A stretch of DNA of 64,000 bases from Belliella alkalica (GTDB lineage Bacteria; Bacteroidota; Bacteroidia; Cytophagales; Cyclobacteriaceae): positions 62,001 through 126,000 of the forward strand of contig NZ_JAKZGO010000007.1 of the NCBI RefSeq assembly GCF_022549785.1. The letters run 5' to 3'. The notes below the pieces were generated by a model that saw nothing but the letters and a program-made list of their open reading frames with translations, ran no database searches and was not told the DNA's origin. The position numbers were made by a program, and so were the translations under genes. Shown here piece by piece: positions 44,205 to 54,200 of this stretch (the first letter of the stretch is position 1; the number at the start of each line of letters is the position of its first letter).

Positions 44205-45020
44205 ATGTTTACATATCGAACGATTTTTGACTTTCATATTTTCCATGATTACTTTTTGAACAAAGGTCAATCAAGCTACAATGATGCAACAGATGATGAG
44301 AAATCCAAAAGGTTGCAACAGTATGATTTCAATTCTTTTCTGACTTTAAAGCCTACTTCTCAGACAGCAAAACTAATTATCAATCACAGATTGATTACCA
44401 AGCAGTCAATGTCAAATTATTCAATAATTGGAAAAGTTGATGAAGATCAGAATTCACTTATTGAGATTGCACCAACTGAATTTTTCCAATTTTATCTAAT
44501 CCTAAATGATGTTGATTTTTTAAACTACACCTCACTGTCTTTGGATAATCAGAATTATTTGATGCTCACAAATCATCCTCTTTTAGAATATTTACCAGAA
44601 TTAGCAACTCTAGATGACAATCCTATCAGTGACCTTCACTTAGTAAGTAAAGAAATACTAATCAACAATTTAAAAGAAGAAGAAATACTTCCCAATAAAT
44701 GTATTGGAGTTATCTCAATAGCAAGTAGATCTATTTATGATCAACAGAGTCTCTTAGAAGATGATGGCAAACTCAGGCCAAGCCAAAATTTCACAATACA
44801 TTTTCAAAATAGAGCTACTTTCTGGAAATATATCCTAAAGTCCGGAGCTGAATTGACCACAATTCAAGCATTACCACTCACGAAAAATGGCTTCATACCA
44901 ATCACAGAAGAGCATTTGGCAGACTTTGATGATTATGAAGTGGAGTTTCCAAACCCTAACAATTCAAAAATAACCTTAGAAGGTAACCAAGCATATTCAG
45001 AAATATTTATCAACATTTAA
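44205..45020 (+). CDS. Unrecognised eCIS protein, candidate cap adaptor (Alg16B-like)
   Basis: A 271-residue soluble protein with no signal peptide and no domain that I recognise. It begins MFTYRTIFDFHIFHDYF and ends with short beta-type segments (AYSEIFINI). It lies between the Afp16-like cap gene and the sheath gene. AlgoCIS of Algoriphagus machipongonensis has a cap adaptor between cap and tube-sheath; by position and size this protein is the natural candidate, but I have no sequence evidence beyond location. It is certainly a gene: uniform coding character, 12 bases after the previous stop and 15 before the next start. Confidence 0.75.
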   Translation: MFTYRTIFDFHIFHDYFLNKGQSSYNDATDDEKSKRLQQYDFNSFLTLKPTSQTAKLIINHRLITKQSMSNYSIIGKVDEDQNSLIEIAPTEFFQFYLILNDVDFLNYTSLSLDNQNYLMLTNHPLLEYLPELATLDDNPISDLHLVSKEILINNLKEEEILPNKCIGVISIASRSIYDQQSLLEDDGKLRPSQNFTIHFQNRATFWKYILKSGAELTTIQALPLTKNGFIPITEEHLADFDDYEVEFPNPNNSKITLEGNQAYSEIFINI

Positions 45021-45035
45021 AAAAACCAATAGTCT

Positions 45036-47021
45036 ATGGCAAGTACGTATAAAACCCCAGGTGTCTATGTGCGGGAAATTTCAAAATTTCCTCCATCCGT
45101 GGCACAAGTAGAAACGGCTATTCCTGCATTTATAGGATATACCGAAAAGGCAAAAAAAGTCAATAATGATGATTTATTGAACAAACCAACCCGCATCACT
45201 TCTGTGCTCGACTATGTGACATATTTCGGCGGAGCTCCTGAAGTAAAAGTAAATTCAATTGATCTCAACCCAACATATGATGTTGTATCTGTTGACATTG
45301 AGGAGAACTACTATATGTATGAAGCCATAAGGTTATTTTATGCTAATGGTGGAGGTCCCTGCTACATTGTCTCAGTAGGGAGATATGGGGCTACAGTCGC
45401 TAATGGTGATGGAATCAGCCCGGGACTTTTACGTGGTTTGGCAGCAGTCAAAAAACAAGATGAACCTACAATTCTTCTTGCTCCAGATGCTGCTATGATG
45501 AGTCAAGGAGATATGAATGTACTACATACTGCAATGCTAAGACAGTGCAATGATCTGCAAGACAGGGTATGTATTTTTGATTTGAAAGAAAATTCAGGAG
45601 AAGATTATGCTACTATCGTAGAAAATTTTAGAAATGGTATTGGGATGAACTTCCTGAAATATGGGGCTGCTTATACCCCATGGCTTAAAGCTAAGCTTCC
45701 AAGGGAAATTTCTTACAAAAATATAAAAGACAAAATCACATCTGGAGGTAATGTCATAACTCTGGATAGATTGGCTACAGATGCTTCAACGGAGGCGGTT
45801 GCTACTAGACTAGATGATTTGATCGATGATTTGTCAGCAATAGAGACGGCCTTGGATACAATAAAAACTGGTAATTTCTCTTCTCTGGATGCAAGAGCAG
45901 AGCGCTTGGCTACAACTCTCAGAGAATCACCTATTCCTGCCAATTTACAAAACCTATTGAATTACTATATTCAGATTATTGACATGATTCGAGATGTCAT
46001 AGATGTTGGAGATCTAGATAATATCACAATAGGAAATAATTCTGGAGAAGGGAATTTATTCGAGGCATTGGTTTCCGATCTGGGTCCATCTGATGCTAAT
46101 GGTGCAATCCACAATATTGTCGACCAAATCAGAAAAATGATAGAAGACAGTGCAGCAGCGAACAATACTTTAAGCCAGCAAGTAACTGAAAATTCGAACT
46201 CAGGTTTGGACTTTGATGTAGCAAGTAATTCCTCTATTGCATATTTTGGAAATGGTGAAGATGATGAAGAAAGAATTGCCCCACATGTTCAGAGTATTAT
46301 AGGGTTTTGGCCTGTTTTAAGATCTTCAGTAGATTTAATCATAAGCACTGCCAAAAACATGATTAACTCGACGCAGGACACCGCTTTGGACAGTATTCCT
46401 GCTTTGAAAAATATTTTCACAACTGTATCCAAAGAGTATCTCACACTACCTCCAAGCGCTGCCATTGCAGGAGTCTATGCAACAGTAGATAGCGATAGAG
46501 GTGTTTGGAAAGCACCTGCAAATGTTTCTCTAAACACTGTAGCTGACGTAACTACATTAATAGACAGACAAATTCAGGATGGATTGAATATCGATACAGT
46601 AGCTGGAAAATCAATCAATGCCATTCGCCCATTTACCGGAAAAGGAATTATGGTCTGGGGTGCGCGTACACTTGCGGGCAATGACAATGAGTGGCGATAT
46701 GTGCCTGTAAGGAGGTTTTTCAATATGGCTGAAGAATCCATCAAAAAAGCAACTGAGCAATTCGTATTCGAACCAAATGATGCAAACACTTGGGTGAAAG
46801 TCCGAGCAATGATCGAAAATTTCCTTATTCTTCAATGGAGGGCTGGAGCACTTGCGGGTGCTACGCCTGACGATGCATTTTATGTCAAAATCGGTCTTGG
46901 CCAAACTATGACTTCCATGGATATCCTCAATGGATACATGATCGTCGAAATTGGAATGGCTGTAGTTAGACCAGCTGAATTCATCGTTTTGAATTTCTCC
47001 CACAAAATGCAGGAATCATAA
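45036..47021 (+). CDS. Contractile sheath protein (Afp2-4 like), single and enlarged
   Basis: The 661-residue protein starts with the classic sheath opening YKTPGVYVREISKFPPSV and ends with the conserved handle domain MTSMDILNGYMIVEIGMAVVRP (in the last 45 residues), with KGIMVWGARTL (about 545) before it. Between about 235 and 455 there is a large insertion rich in helices, Asp and Ser/Thr, which should lie on the outside of the sheath. There is only one sheath gene here, whereas Afp has three. It forms the hexameric, contractile tube around the inner tube. The C-terminal and N-terminal strands that link neighbouring subunits are intact. Confidence 0.92.
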   Translation: MASTYKTPGVYVREISKFPPSVAQVETAIPAFIGYTEKAKKVNNDDLLNKPTRITSVLDYVTYFGGAPEVKVNSIDLNPTYDVVSVDIEENYYMYEAIRLFYANGGGPCYIVSVGRYGATVANGDGISPGLLRGLAAVKKQDEPTILLAPDAAMMSQGDMNVLHTAMLRQCNDLQDRVCIFDLKENSGEDYATIVENFRNGIGMNFLKYGAAYTPWLKAKLPREISYKNIKDKITSGGNVITLDRLATDASTEAVATRLDDLIDDLSAIETALDTIKTGNFSSLDARAERLATTLRESPIPANLQNLLNYYIQIIDMIRDVIDVGDLDNITIGNNSGEGNLFEALVSDLGPSDANGAIHNIVDQIRKMIEDSAAANNTLSQQVTENSNSGLDFDVASNSSIAYFGNGEDDEERIAPHVQSIIGFWPVLRSSVDLIISTAKNMINSTQDTALDSIPALKNIFTTVSKEYLTLPPSAAIAGVYATVDSDRGVWKAPANVSLNTVADVTTLIDRQIQDGLNIDTVAGKSINAIRPFTGKGIMVWGARTLAGNDNEWRYVPVRRFFNMAEESIKKATEQFVFEPNDANTWVKVRAMIENFLILQWRAGALAGATPDDAFYVKIGLGQTMTSMDILNGYMIVEIGMAVVRPAEFIVLNFSHKMQES

Positions 47022-47049
47022 TCATTAAATTCATTTAAACATAATTCAA

Positions 47050-47478
47050 ATGAGCTATCCTTTATCCAAGTTTCATTTCTCCGTTGAGTGGGGTGGAACA
47101 AAAATAGGCTTTACAGAAGTCTCAGGTCTAGATTTAGAAACAGAAGTCATTGAGTACAGACATGGCGCCAGCAAGGAATATGGCAAAATAAAAATGCCAG
47201 GTTTGAAAAAAGAAGCCAACATCACCTTGAAAAGAGGAACTTTTGCTTCTGACAATGAATATTTTGCTTGGTACAAAACCATCTCCATGAACAAAGTAGA
47301 AAGACGTGATATCACGATTTCTCTACTCAATGAAGAACATGAACCTGTAGTGGTTTGGCAAGTGAAAAATGCCTGGCCTACAAAAATCCAATCCACCGAT
47401 TTGAAAGCAGATGGCAACGAAGTCGCTATCGAATCTATGGAATTGGTACATGAAGGACTTACCATCAACAACGAATAA
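47050..47478 (+). CDS. Inner tube protein 1 (Afp1-like, T4 gp19/Hcp fold)
   Basis: The 142-residue protein has the gp19-type tube pattern: FHFSVEWGGTKIGFTEVSGLDLETEVIEYRHG near the start (cited to the core SGLDLE), LKRG at the turn, and VAIESMELVHEGL at the end. It stacks in hexamers to form the bulk of the inner tube that carries cargo. It is the best conserved gene of the cluster and should be the most abundant together with the sheath. Confidence 0.93.
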   Translation: MSYPLSKFHFSVEWGGTKIGFTEVSGLDLETEVIEYRHGASKEYGKIKMPGLKKEANITLKRGTFASDNEYFAWYKTISMNKVERRDITISLLNEEHEPVVVWQVKNAWPTKIQSTDLKADGNEVAIESMELVHEGLTINNE

Positions 47479-47480
47479 AT

Positions 47481-47921
47481 ATGACCTACTACCCTCCTGT
47501 CAGCTTTCATTTCAATGTAGAATTTTCGGGTATTACTGCCCAAGAGTTTGACATGCAATTTCAGTCAGTTTCTGGACTGACAGCAGAACTTGATGTAGAG
47601 GAACTAGCTGAGGGAGGTGAAAATAGGTTCAAGCATACTTTACCTGTCAAAAGCAAATATTCAAATCTCGTCTTAAAGCGAGGGATTGTCATTGATTCAA
47701 AACTTATAGATTGGTGTAAAAAAGCAATTGAAGATTTTGAATTCAAACCTATTGATTTGACAATCAAACTTCTCAATGAAAAGCATGAGCCACTTCTAAG
47801 TTGGTCTGTAGCCAATGCAATCCCTGTCAAATGGGAAGTTGATGAATTCAATGCGATGGAAAGTAAAGTAATGATGGAGTCCTTGGAACTCAAGTATAAC
47901 TATTTCAAAGTGATCAAGTAG
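47481..47921 (+). CDS. Inner tube protein 2 (Afp5-like)
   Basis: The 146-residue protein has the same fold: PPVSFHFNVEFSG, SVSGLTAELDVEELAEGGENRF, LKRG and VMMESLELKYNYF. As in Afp, a second, slightly longer tube paralogue follows the main tube protein and should form the tube ring adjoining the baseplate. It starts 2 bases after the stop of tube protein 1. Confidence 0.9.
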   Translation: MTYYPPVSFHFNVEFSGITAQEFDMQFQSVSGLTAELDVEELAEGGENRFKHTLPVKSKYSNLVLKRGIVIDSKLIDWCKKAIEDFEFKPIDLTIKLLNEKHEPLLSWSVANAIPVKWEVDEFNAMESKVMMESLELKYNYFKVIK

Positions 47922-47924
47922 CGT

Positions 47925-48077
47925 ATGCCTATAGAAATCAGAGAACTACACATCAAAATCAATGTGTCTCCTGAAAAAGAAAAGCCAAAATCAAAAGGAG
48001 CCAACTCCAATGGAGAAATGGTTCAGGAAGTTGTAGAGGCTGTTTTGGAAACTTTAGAACGTAAAAAAGAAAGGTGA
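47925..48077 (+). CDS. Small DUF5908 protein of the injection system
   Basis: A 50-residue protein starting MPIEIRELHIKINV, the characteristic DUF5908 opening, with a charged middle (SPEKEKPKSKG) and an amphipathic C-terminal helix (VQEVVEAVLETLERKK). It starts 3 bases after the tube 2 stop and its TGA overlaps the next start (TGATG). DUF5908 proteins occupy this place between tube and LysM genes in eCIS clusters; the function is not known. It is easily overlooked because of its size. Confidence 0.85.
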   Translation: MPIEIRELHIKINVSPEKEKPKSKGANSNGEMVQEVVEAVLETLERKKER

Positions 48078-48769
48078 TGGAAAATTCTGGTTCATTAAAA
48101 AAAATGTTCATCAAAGCTTTTAGCGATGAGGAATTCAAAAATGAAGTTCCAGAAGGAACCTATACAGCGCTTGTCAACCCTGAAAGTTACTCTTTTAATT
48201 ATACAACGGTACAAAATGAAGATCAAGCTCCAGGAACCAGCAGCACACCTCCGAAGTTTAACAAAATACTTCCCCAAGAGCTGACATTTGAGTTTCTTTT
48301 CGACAGAACTGGCGCCATCAAAGACAGTCCAGCTGACCCCAATGGAATAATCGATGACATTGAACATTTCAAGAAAGTCACATTCGATTATCAAGGCGAT
48401 CAGCATCGGCCAAACTATCTTAAGATTGCTTGGGGTTCTTTACTTTTCAAAGGTGTATTAAGTAGTCTGGATATCAATTTCAAGCTATTCAGGGCAGATG
48501 GAACACCGCTAAGAGCCACAGCTAGTCTTGCAGTAACTGGTTTTGTGGAGGACAATTTGAGAGTGGCTTTGGAAAATAATCAGTCTCCTGACTTGACCCA
48601 TTTCAGAGAGGTCAAGCACGGAGATACACTGCCCTTGATGACCAATCGGATCTATGGAGACTCCAAGTACTATTTGGAAGTCGCCAAAGCGAATAGGATC
48701 TATGATTTTAGAGGTCTGAAAGTTGGAACACAAATCTATTTTCCACCAATTGAAAAGTTAAGTAAATGA
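48077..48769 (+). CDS. LysM-domain baseplate/tube adaptor (Afp7-like)
   Basis: The 230-residue protein has the Afp7/gp53-like N-domain (TALVNPESYSFNYTTVQ, QELTFEFLFDRTG) and a C-terminal LysM domain (about 175-228, VKHGDTLPLMTNRIYGDSKYY ... IYFPP; quoted in part). It connects tube, hub and baseplate. The ATG at 48077 overlaps the preceding stop; a GTG one codon upstream is less likely. Its own TGA overlaps the start of the spike gene (ATGA). Confidence 0.9.
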   Translation: MENSGSLKKMFIKAFSDEEFKNEVPEGTYTALVNPESYSFNYTTVQNEDQAPGTSSTPPKFNKILPQELTFEFLFDRTGAIKDSPADPNGIIDDIEHFKKVTFDYQGDQHRPNYLKIAWGSLLFKGVLSSLDINFKLFRADGTPLRATASLAVTGFVEDNLRVALENNQSPDLTHFREVKHGDTLPLMTNRIYGDSKYYLEVAKANRIYDFRGLKVGTQIYFPPIEKLSK

Positions 48770-50508
48770 GTAATTCCGAAACCATCAATACAAGCAGAAG
48801 TGCAGATTTGGTTACAGTCACTGTTTCTATCGATGGAACAGAACTGTCGAGCGTATTTCAGCTGCTGAATGTAACTGTCCACAAAGAGGTCAATAGAATT
48901 CCGATGGCGAAGCTTGTCTTTTCTGATGGTGATCCCGCTACGAGGGATTTTGAATTGAGCAATATGCAGGAAATGATGCCAGGAAAACAGATTGAAATTT
49001 CGGCTGGATACCACAGTGATGAAGCTGTAATATTCAAAGGCCTCATCATCAAGCATCAGATCAAAGTCAAGGGAACATCCTCGTTATTGATTGTAGAATG
49101 CAAAGACCAAGCAGTCAAATTGACTGTGGGCAAAAAGTCCAAAACCTTTCATGACATGAGTGATAGTGATGCTATGGAAGCTATACTATCCAATTATCCT
49201 TTGACTTCTGAAGTTGCCTCAACAAATTTTACGCATAAAAAATTGGTGCAATACGACAGTACGGATTGGGATTTTCTAGTATCAAGAGCTCAAGCTTGTG
49301 GAAAATTGTGTTTTGTGTCCGATGGAATGATCAAAGTATCTGCTCCTGATGTGGATACAGATGTAATTCAAAAGGTAACCTATGGAGCCAATATTCTTGA
49401 TTTTGATGCAGAAATGGATGCGAGAAATCAATTTAAAAAAATCACTGCACAAACTTGGGATGGTCCTAGACAAGAAATTATTGAAGTAGAAAAAGAGCTT
49501 GAAAACCTTTCCCTTCATGGAAATTACAGCAATTCAGACTTGGCGAATGTCATAGGTTTGGAAAAACTCGAATTAAAAAATGGTGGAAATATTCCTGACG
49601 AGCTTTTACAAGATTGGACTGAAGCCACCATGCTTTATCAATCCCTTTCAAAAGTAAGGGGAAGAGTGAAATTCCAAGGAATTCCAGAACTACTTCCTAA
49701 TACCTGCATAGAACTCGAAGGTTTGGGAGAAAGACTCTCTGGAAAAGCTTGGGTTTCAGGTGTTTTTCATCAAATCAATGATGGCAACTGGACTGTTGAT
49801 GTTCAGTTTGGATTGAATCCAGAATGGTTTTCAGAGACCTATCCAATCCATTCATCACCAGCTTCTGCCCTACTTCCGGCCGTCAAAGGCTTACAAATTG
49901 GGGTAGTAAGCCAGTTGGAAGATCCCGATGGAGAAGATAAAATTTTAGTCAAAATCCCCATTATCAACTCTGAAGATGAAGGTGTTTGGTGTAGAGTTTC
50001 TTCCCTAGATGCTGGTGAAAGCAGAGGTGTATTCTTCAGACCTGAAATTGGTGACGAGGTGGTTGTTGGCTTTTTGAATGAAGATCCAAACCAACCAATT
50101 GTATTAGGAGGATTGCATAGCAGTGCCAAACCGGCTCCTATAACTGGAAATGATGATAATCACGAGAAAGGAATTATAACTCGGAGTGAGTTGAAAATTA
50201 CATTCAATGATGAAACCAAGACTATTACGATAGAAAGTCCAGGAGGAAAAAAAATTGCACTAGATGAAAATGCCCAAAATATATCTATTGAAGATGAAAA
50301 CAACAACCAAATCATCTTAGACGCTGATGGAATTCAGATCATATCAGGTAAAGACCTTCAATTCAAAGCATCAGGAGACGTAAATATCGAAGGGATGAAT
50401 GTAACAGGTAAAGCAAGTGCACAACTCACAGTCGAAGGTAGTGGCGGTGCCGAAATCAGTAGCAGTGCCTCAACAGTAGTCAAAGGAAGTATTGTTCAAA
50501 TCAATTAA
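48766..50508 (+). CDS. VgrG-like hub/spike protein (Afp8-like)
   Basis: The 580-residue protein has a gp27-like hub (about 10-350, with VSIDGTELSSVFQLLNVTVH, STDWDFLVSRAQACGKL), a gp5 OB-fold (about 370-455, VSQLEDPDGEDKILVKIP, DEVVVGFLNEDPNQPIVLGG) and a C-terminal triple beta-helix spike (about 470-580, ISIEDENNNQIILDADGIQI). It forms the trimeric central spike below the tube. It carries no extra effector domain. Confidence 0.92.
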   Translation: MSNSETINTSRSADLVTVTVSIDGTELSSVFQLLNVTVHKEVNRIPMAKLVFSDGDPATRDFELSNMQEMMPGKQIEISAGYHSDEAVIFKGLIIKHQIKVKGTSSLLIVECKDQAVKLTVGKKSKTFHDMSDSDAMEAILSNYPLTSEVASTNFTHKKLVQYDSTDWDFLVSRAQACGKLCFVSDGMIKVSAPDVDTDVIQKVTYGANILDFDAEMDARNQFKKITAQTWDGPRQEIIEVEKELENLSLHGNYSNSDLANVIGLEKLELKNGGNIPDELLQDWTEATMLYQSLSKVRGRVKFQGIPELLPNTCIELEGLGERLSGKAWVSGVFHQINDGNWTVDVQFGLNPEWFSETYPIHSSPASALLPAVKGLQIGVVSQLEDPDGEDKILVKIPIINSEDEGVWCRVSSLDAGESRGVFFRPEIGDEVVVGFLNEDPNQPIVLGGLHSSAKPAPITGNDDNHEKGIITRSELKITFNDETKTITIESPGGKKIALDENAQNISIEDENNNQIILDADGIQIISGKDLQFKASGDVNIEGMNVTGKASAQLTVEGSGGAEISSSASTVVKGSIVQIN

Positions 50509-50519
50509 ACAAGATTCAA

Positions 50520-50810
50520 ATGGGAATGCCAGCAGCTAGAATAAACGATATGCATGTTTGTCCAATGGTAACAGGAAATGTCCCGCATGTGGGAGGCCCA
50601 ATTCTTCCTCCTGGAGAGCCAACAGTCTTGATTGGTGGCATGCCTGCAGCGAGAGTTGGCGACATGGCTACTTGTACTGGGCCACCTGATAGCATAGTAG
50701 CGGGTTCGGCCACAGTCATGATCGGAGGAATGCCAGCTGCTAGATTGGGAGATAGTACAGCACATGGTGGCTCTATCGTATTGGGTGAATTTACAGTATT
50801 AATTGGATAA
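50520..50810 (+). CDS. PAAR-repeat spike tip (Afp10-like)
   Basis: The 96-residue protein consists of PAAR repeats (GMPAARINDMHVCP, GGMPAARVGDMATC, GGMPAARLGDSTAHGG) with His/Cys residues placed to bind one zinc ion at the tip. It sharpens the spike. No effector extension is present. Confidence 0.93.
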   Translation: MGMPAARINDMHVCPMVTGNVPHVGGPILPPGEPTVLIGGMPAARVGDMATCTGPPDSIVAGSATVMIGGMPAARLGDSTAHGGSIVLGEFTVLIG

Positions 50811-50812
50811 TC

Positions 50813-51223
50813 ATGGATAATAACAAGCCGTTTTTGGGACGCGGATGGTCTTTCCCACCTACATTCAATAACAGATCTGGCTCGCTTAAAATGCTTAGTG
50901 GTGAGGAAGATATAGACAGTAGTTTAGAAATCTTACTTTCTACCAAACAAGGAGAGCGAATAATGCATCCCAATTTTGGGTGCAATTTGGAGGAGTTGTT
51001 ATTCAACCCACTTGACAGGACTTTGATTACTTATGTGTCTGATTTGATCAAAACGGCAATTCTGTACTACGAACCAAGAATAGATGTGCAAAAAATCGAT
51101 ATCTACGAGGATGACATCATCAATGGGAAGATCATTATTGATGTAGAGTATCTCGTCAGAGCTACAAATTCAAGAAAAAATAAGGTTTTCCCTTATTATA
51201 AAGATGAAGGAATAGAAATCTAA
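50813..51223 (+). CDS. gp25-like baseplate wedge protein (Afp9-like)
   Basis: The 136-residue protein has the gp25/TssE pattern GWSFPPTF, LLSTKQGERIMHPNFGCNLEELLF and the conserved YYEPRIDV. It starts sheath assembly at the baseplate. In Afp the gp25-like gene comes before the PAAR gene; here the order is reversed. The gap to the PAAR gene is 2 bases. Confidence 0.92.
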   Translation: MDNNKPFLGRGWSFPPTFNNRSGSLKMLSGEEDIDSSLEILLSTKQGERIMHPNFGCNLEELLFNPLDRTLITYVSDLIKTAILYYEPRIDVQKIDIYEDDIINGKIIIDVEYLVRATNSRKNKVFPYYKDEGIEI

Positions 51224-51230
51224 GGCAAAT

Positions 51231-54200
51231 ATGAGCAGTAGCGATAGCAATATATTGAGCATTTTGAAACGAAACGGAAGTAGTCAGTCTAGCCGTTACA
51301 GAAAAGATCTTGATCCTGATCAACTTGAGCTTATGGGCTTTGGTGTAGAGGATTGGATTTTATTTGCCTACAATTTTGCCCAAAAACTAAACTTCTATGA
51401 TAACAACAATGAAATTGAAGGAAATTGGGATAAGTTTTTTCAGGAATTAAGTTTAAACCCTTCAAAGCTAATTTATGAAAGCAATTTTGATTTAGAGGAA
51501 ATCAAAACTCAACTCAAATCAATTCTTAGTCAGTACCAAGTCAACGGAGAACTCTCTCCACATTTGACTTTATTTATTTCATTTTTGAAAGTGCTTGAAA
51601 CTAGTCGAAGCAAATTCAATCAATTGACTAAAAAACACTTGGACTTCTACTACACTGAAGTACTAAAAATGGAAAAATTACCTCCATCATCTGATAGTGT
51701 ATATGTGATCTTGGAATTGACAAAAAAGGCCCTAAACCAAAGAATTGAAGCGCAAACTCTTTTCAATGCAGGAAAGAACAAAGAAGGTAAACCACTTATT
51801 TATGTAAATCCTGAAGAAAGTAGTATCAACTCAATAGAAGTAAAATCCATCAAAAATATCTTTCATGATAAAAAAAGGAAAAGAATTAAAGAATCAGTTT
51901 TGTTGGACATAGAAGATGGAGAAAGTGATACTTTGCAAAACAAACAGAGTTGGTGGCCATTTGGACACACTGATAGCAATGATGTGCTTTTGCAGAATCC
52001 AACAATTGGCTTTTTGGTTTCATCTAGTATTTTGCTTTTGAATGAAGGTCAAAGAACCATAAAGATAACTTTTACTTTTGGAGCTTCTCTGAATTTCAAT
52101 TTTGAACAATTCATTTCAATTTTTGAAGTTTATATAACCACTGAAAAAGAATGGATTCAAATCGAAAATGAACAAATCAATAAAATAAATGGATCCAATA
52201 CACAATTAGCATTAGAAATTGAATTGGCAAATAATTTTCCTTCTGTAACCCCTTTTGTTTCTGAAGATTTATTTTTAAATAAAGTCAATTCTCTTCCAGC
52301 TTTAAAATTTATTTTAGATACCTCCTCTCCTATTGGCTATAGTATTTTCCAGGAGTTGACGACTAAGAAATTGCAAAATTTAAAAATCCAAGTAATTGTT
52401 GAAGGAGTCAAAAACATACTTTTAGAAAATGACCAAACAACATTAAACCCACAAAAGCCATTTTATCCATTTACCACACGCCCATTCAAAGGATCAAGTT
52501 TTAGCTTCTCTTATCCAGAAGCATTTTCGAAAAACTGTAAAAATTTGAACCTGAAGTTTGATTGGAAAAACACACCTGAGGGATTTGCAAAGCACTATGA
52601 AACTTATGTTTTGGAAGCAAAGAACAATGTAGCTTCAACAACTTTTATGGGTATCTTAAACTTATCTATCCTAAATATATCACCAATAGCACAAAAGTTA
52701 GAAAAACTTGAGATTGAAGATTCTAGGGACTTAAAAGGTCTTGAAATACTAAAAAAAGAAAATATTGGAGATGATGTACAAAGAATGCAGCTAAGGCAAA
52801 GTGCAACTTCTTCGTCCAGCACACCTATAGTAAATAATGACAGTTATTTTAAATACAAGTCAGAATTACTCGTCAACGGAATTGTATTAAAAGGCCTAAA
52901 TAGTATAGATGAGACTATATTTATAGAAGATAATGGAGATTACAATTTCAAATACAAAATTAATAATCAAATAAGTAAATTACCAAATGCGAAAATTCGA
53001 GTAAATCTTCAACAATCTTTTCTGCATGAAATTTATCCGAAAATTTATGCAATGGTATTGACATCCGAATCGGATAGCAAAATACTCCCAAATGAACCTT
53101 ATACCCCTTTAGCTTCCGATTTGTCTTTTGGTTACGAAGCAGAAGTTGTTTTTGAACAAAATTCAATTGAGAACAAAATCATTCAAATCCATCCTTTTGG
53201 ATTCAGTGAGTGGGAAGATAAACTTCTTATAAGCTCACAATATAATCAAGCTGGCTATTTATATATTGGCTTGGAAAATGCCAAGCCTCGTGATATCCTT
53301 TCACTTCTTTTTCAATTGGATGAAGGTACAGAAAATCCACTTTCTGTGGATATGGAACCAATTCGATGGGCGACATTAAGTAATAATACGTGGCAAAATT
53401 TACCTAAGGAATCCATTCTCTTGAATGAAACATTAAATTTTCTGAGATCTGGAATAGTCAAAATTGAGCTACCTTCTGTAATTGATACAAACAATACATT
53501 GTTTGCTCCTGGCTTATTTTGGATTAGAGCTCAGCTTTTGGGAGCGCATGATGCCGTTTGCCGTTGTATAAATATCCATTCACAAGCAGTCAGGCTTCAA
53601 GCTTTAGATTCACTTCAAGCTACACACCTTCCTGGGAAATTAGAAAATGGAGTGATTTCAAAATTTGAAAAAAGAGTTTCTCATTTTAAAAATGTAAGTC
53701 AACCCTATGCTAGTTTCGGAGGAAGAGGACTGGAAACTGATAACAATTTCTACAGAAGAGTCTCAGAAAGACTTCGCCATAAAAATCGAGCTATTACTCA
53801 ATGGGATTACGAACACTTGATTTTAGAAGCGTTTCCAGATTTGATCCTTGTCAAGTGCCTCAATCATACCAGTCCCACCTGCTTTAATGCTCCGGGTCAT
53901 GTTACAATCGTAGTTGTTCCAAGCACTAGGCAGTTTGATACAGAAAAGATAATATACCCAAGGGTAAGCAGTGGAAAGCTTGAGGAAATAAAAATGTTTG
54001 TTAGCAGATATATCAGTCCCGCCATAGAAATCCATGTAATCAACCCTGATTATGAAAAGCTGAGTATAACGGTAAATATAAAGATTCTTCAAGGATTGGA
54101 TTTTAATTTTTATCAAAATCAACTCAAAAAAGACATAACGAATTTTCTTTCTCCATGGGCTTTTGAAAACAATATTTTACTCAATTTCAACAAAGAATTT

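Noticed and set aside
46611-47003. Antisense open frame of 130 codons inside the sheath gene
   Set aside because: It is a shadow of a highly conserved gene on the other strand, without family similarity.
47073-47558. Antisense open frame of 161 codons across the two tube genes
   Set aside because: Spans two recognised tube genes; its length follows from the codon usage of the plus-strand genes.
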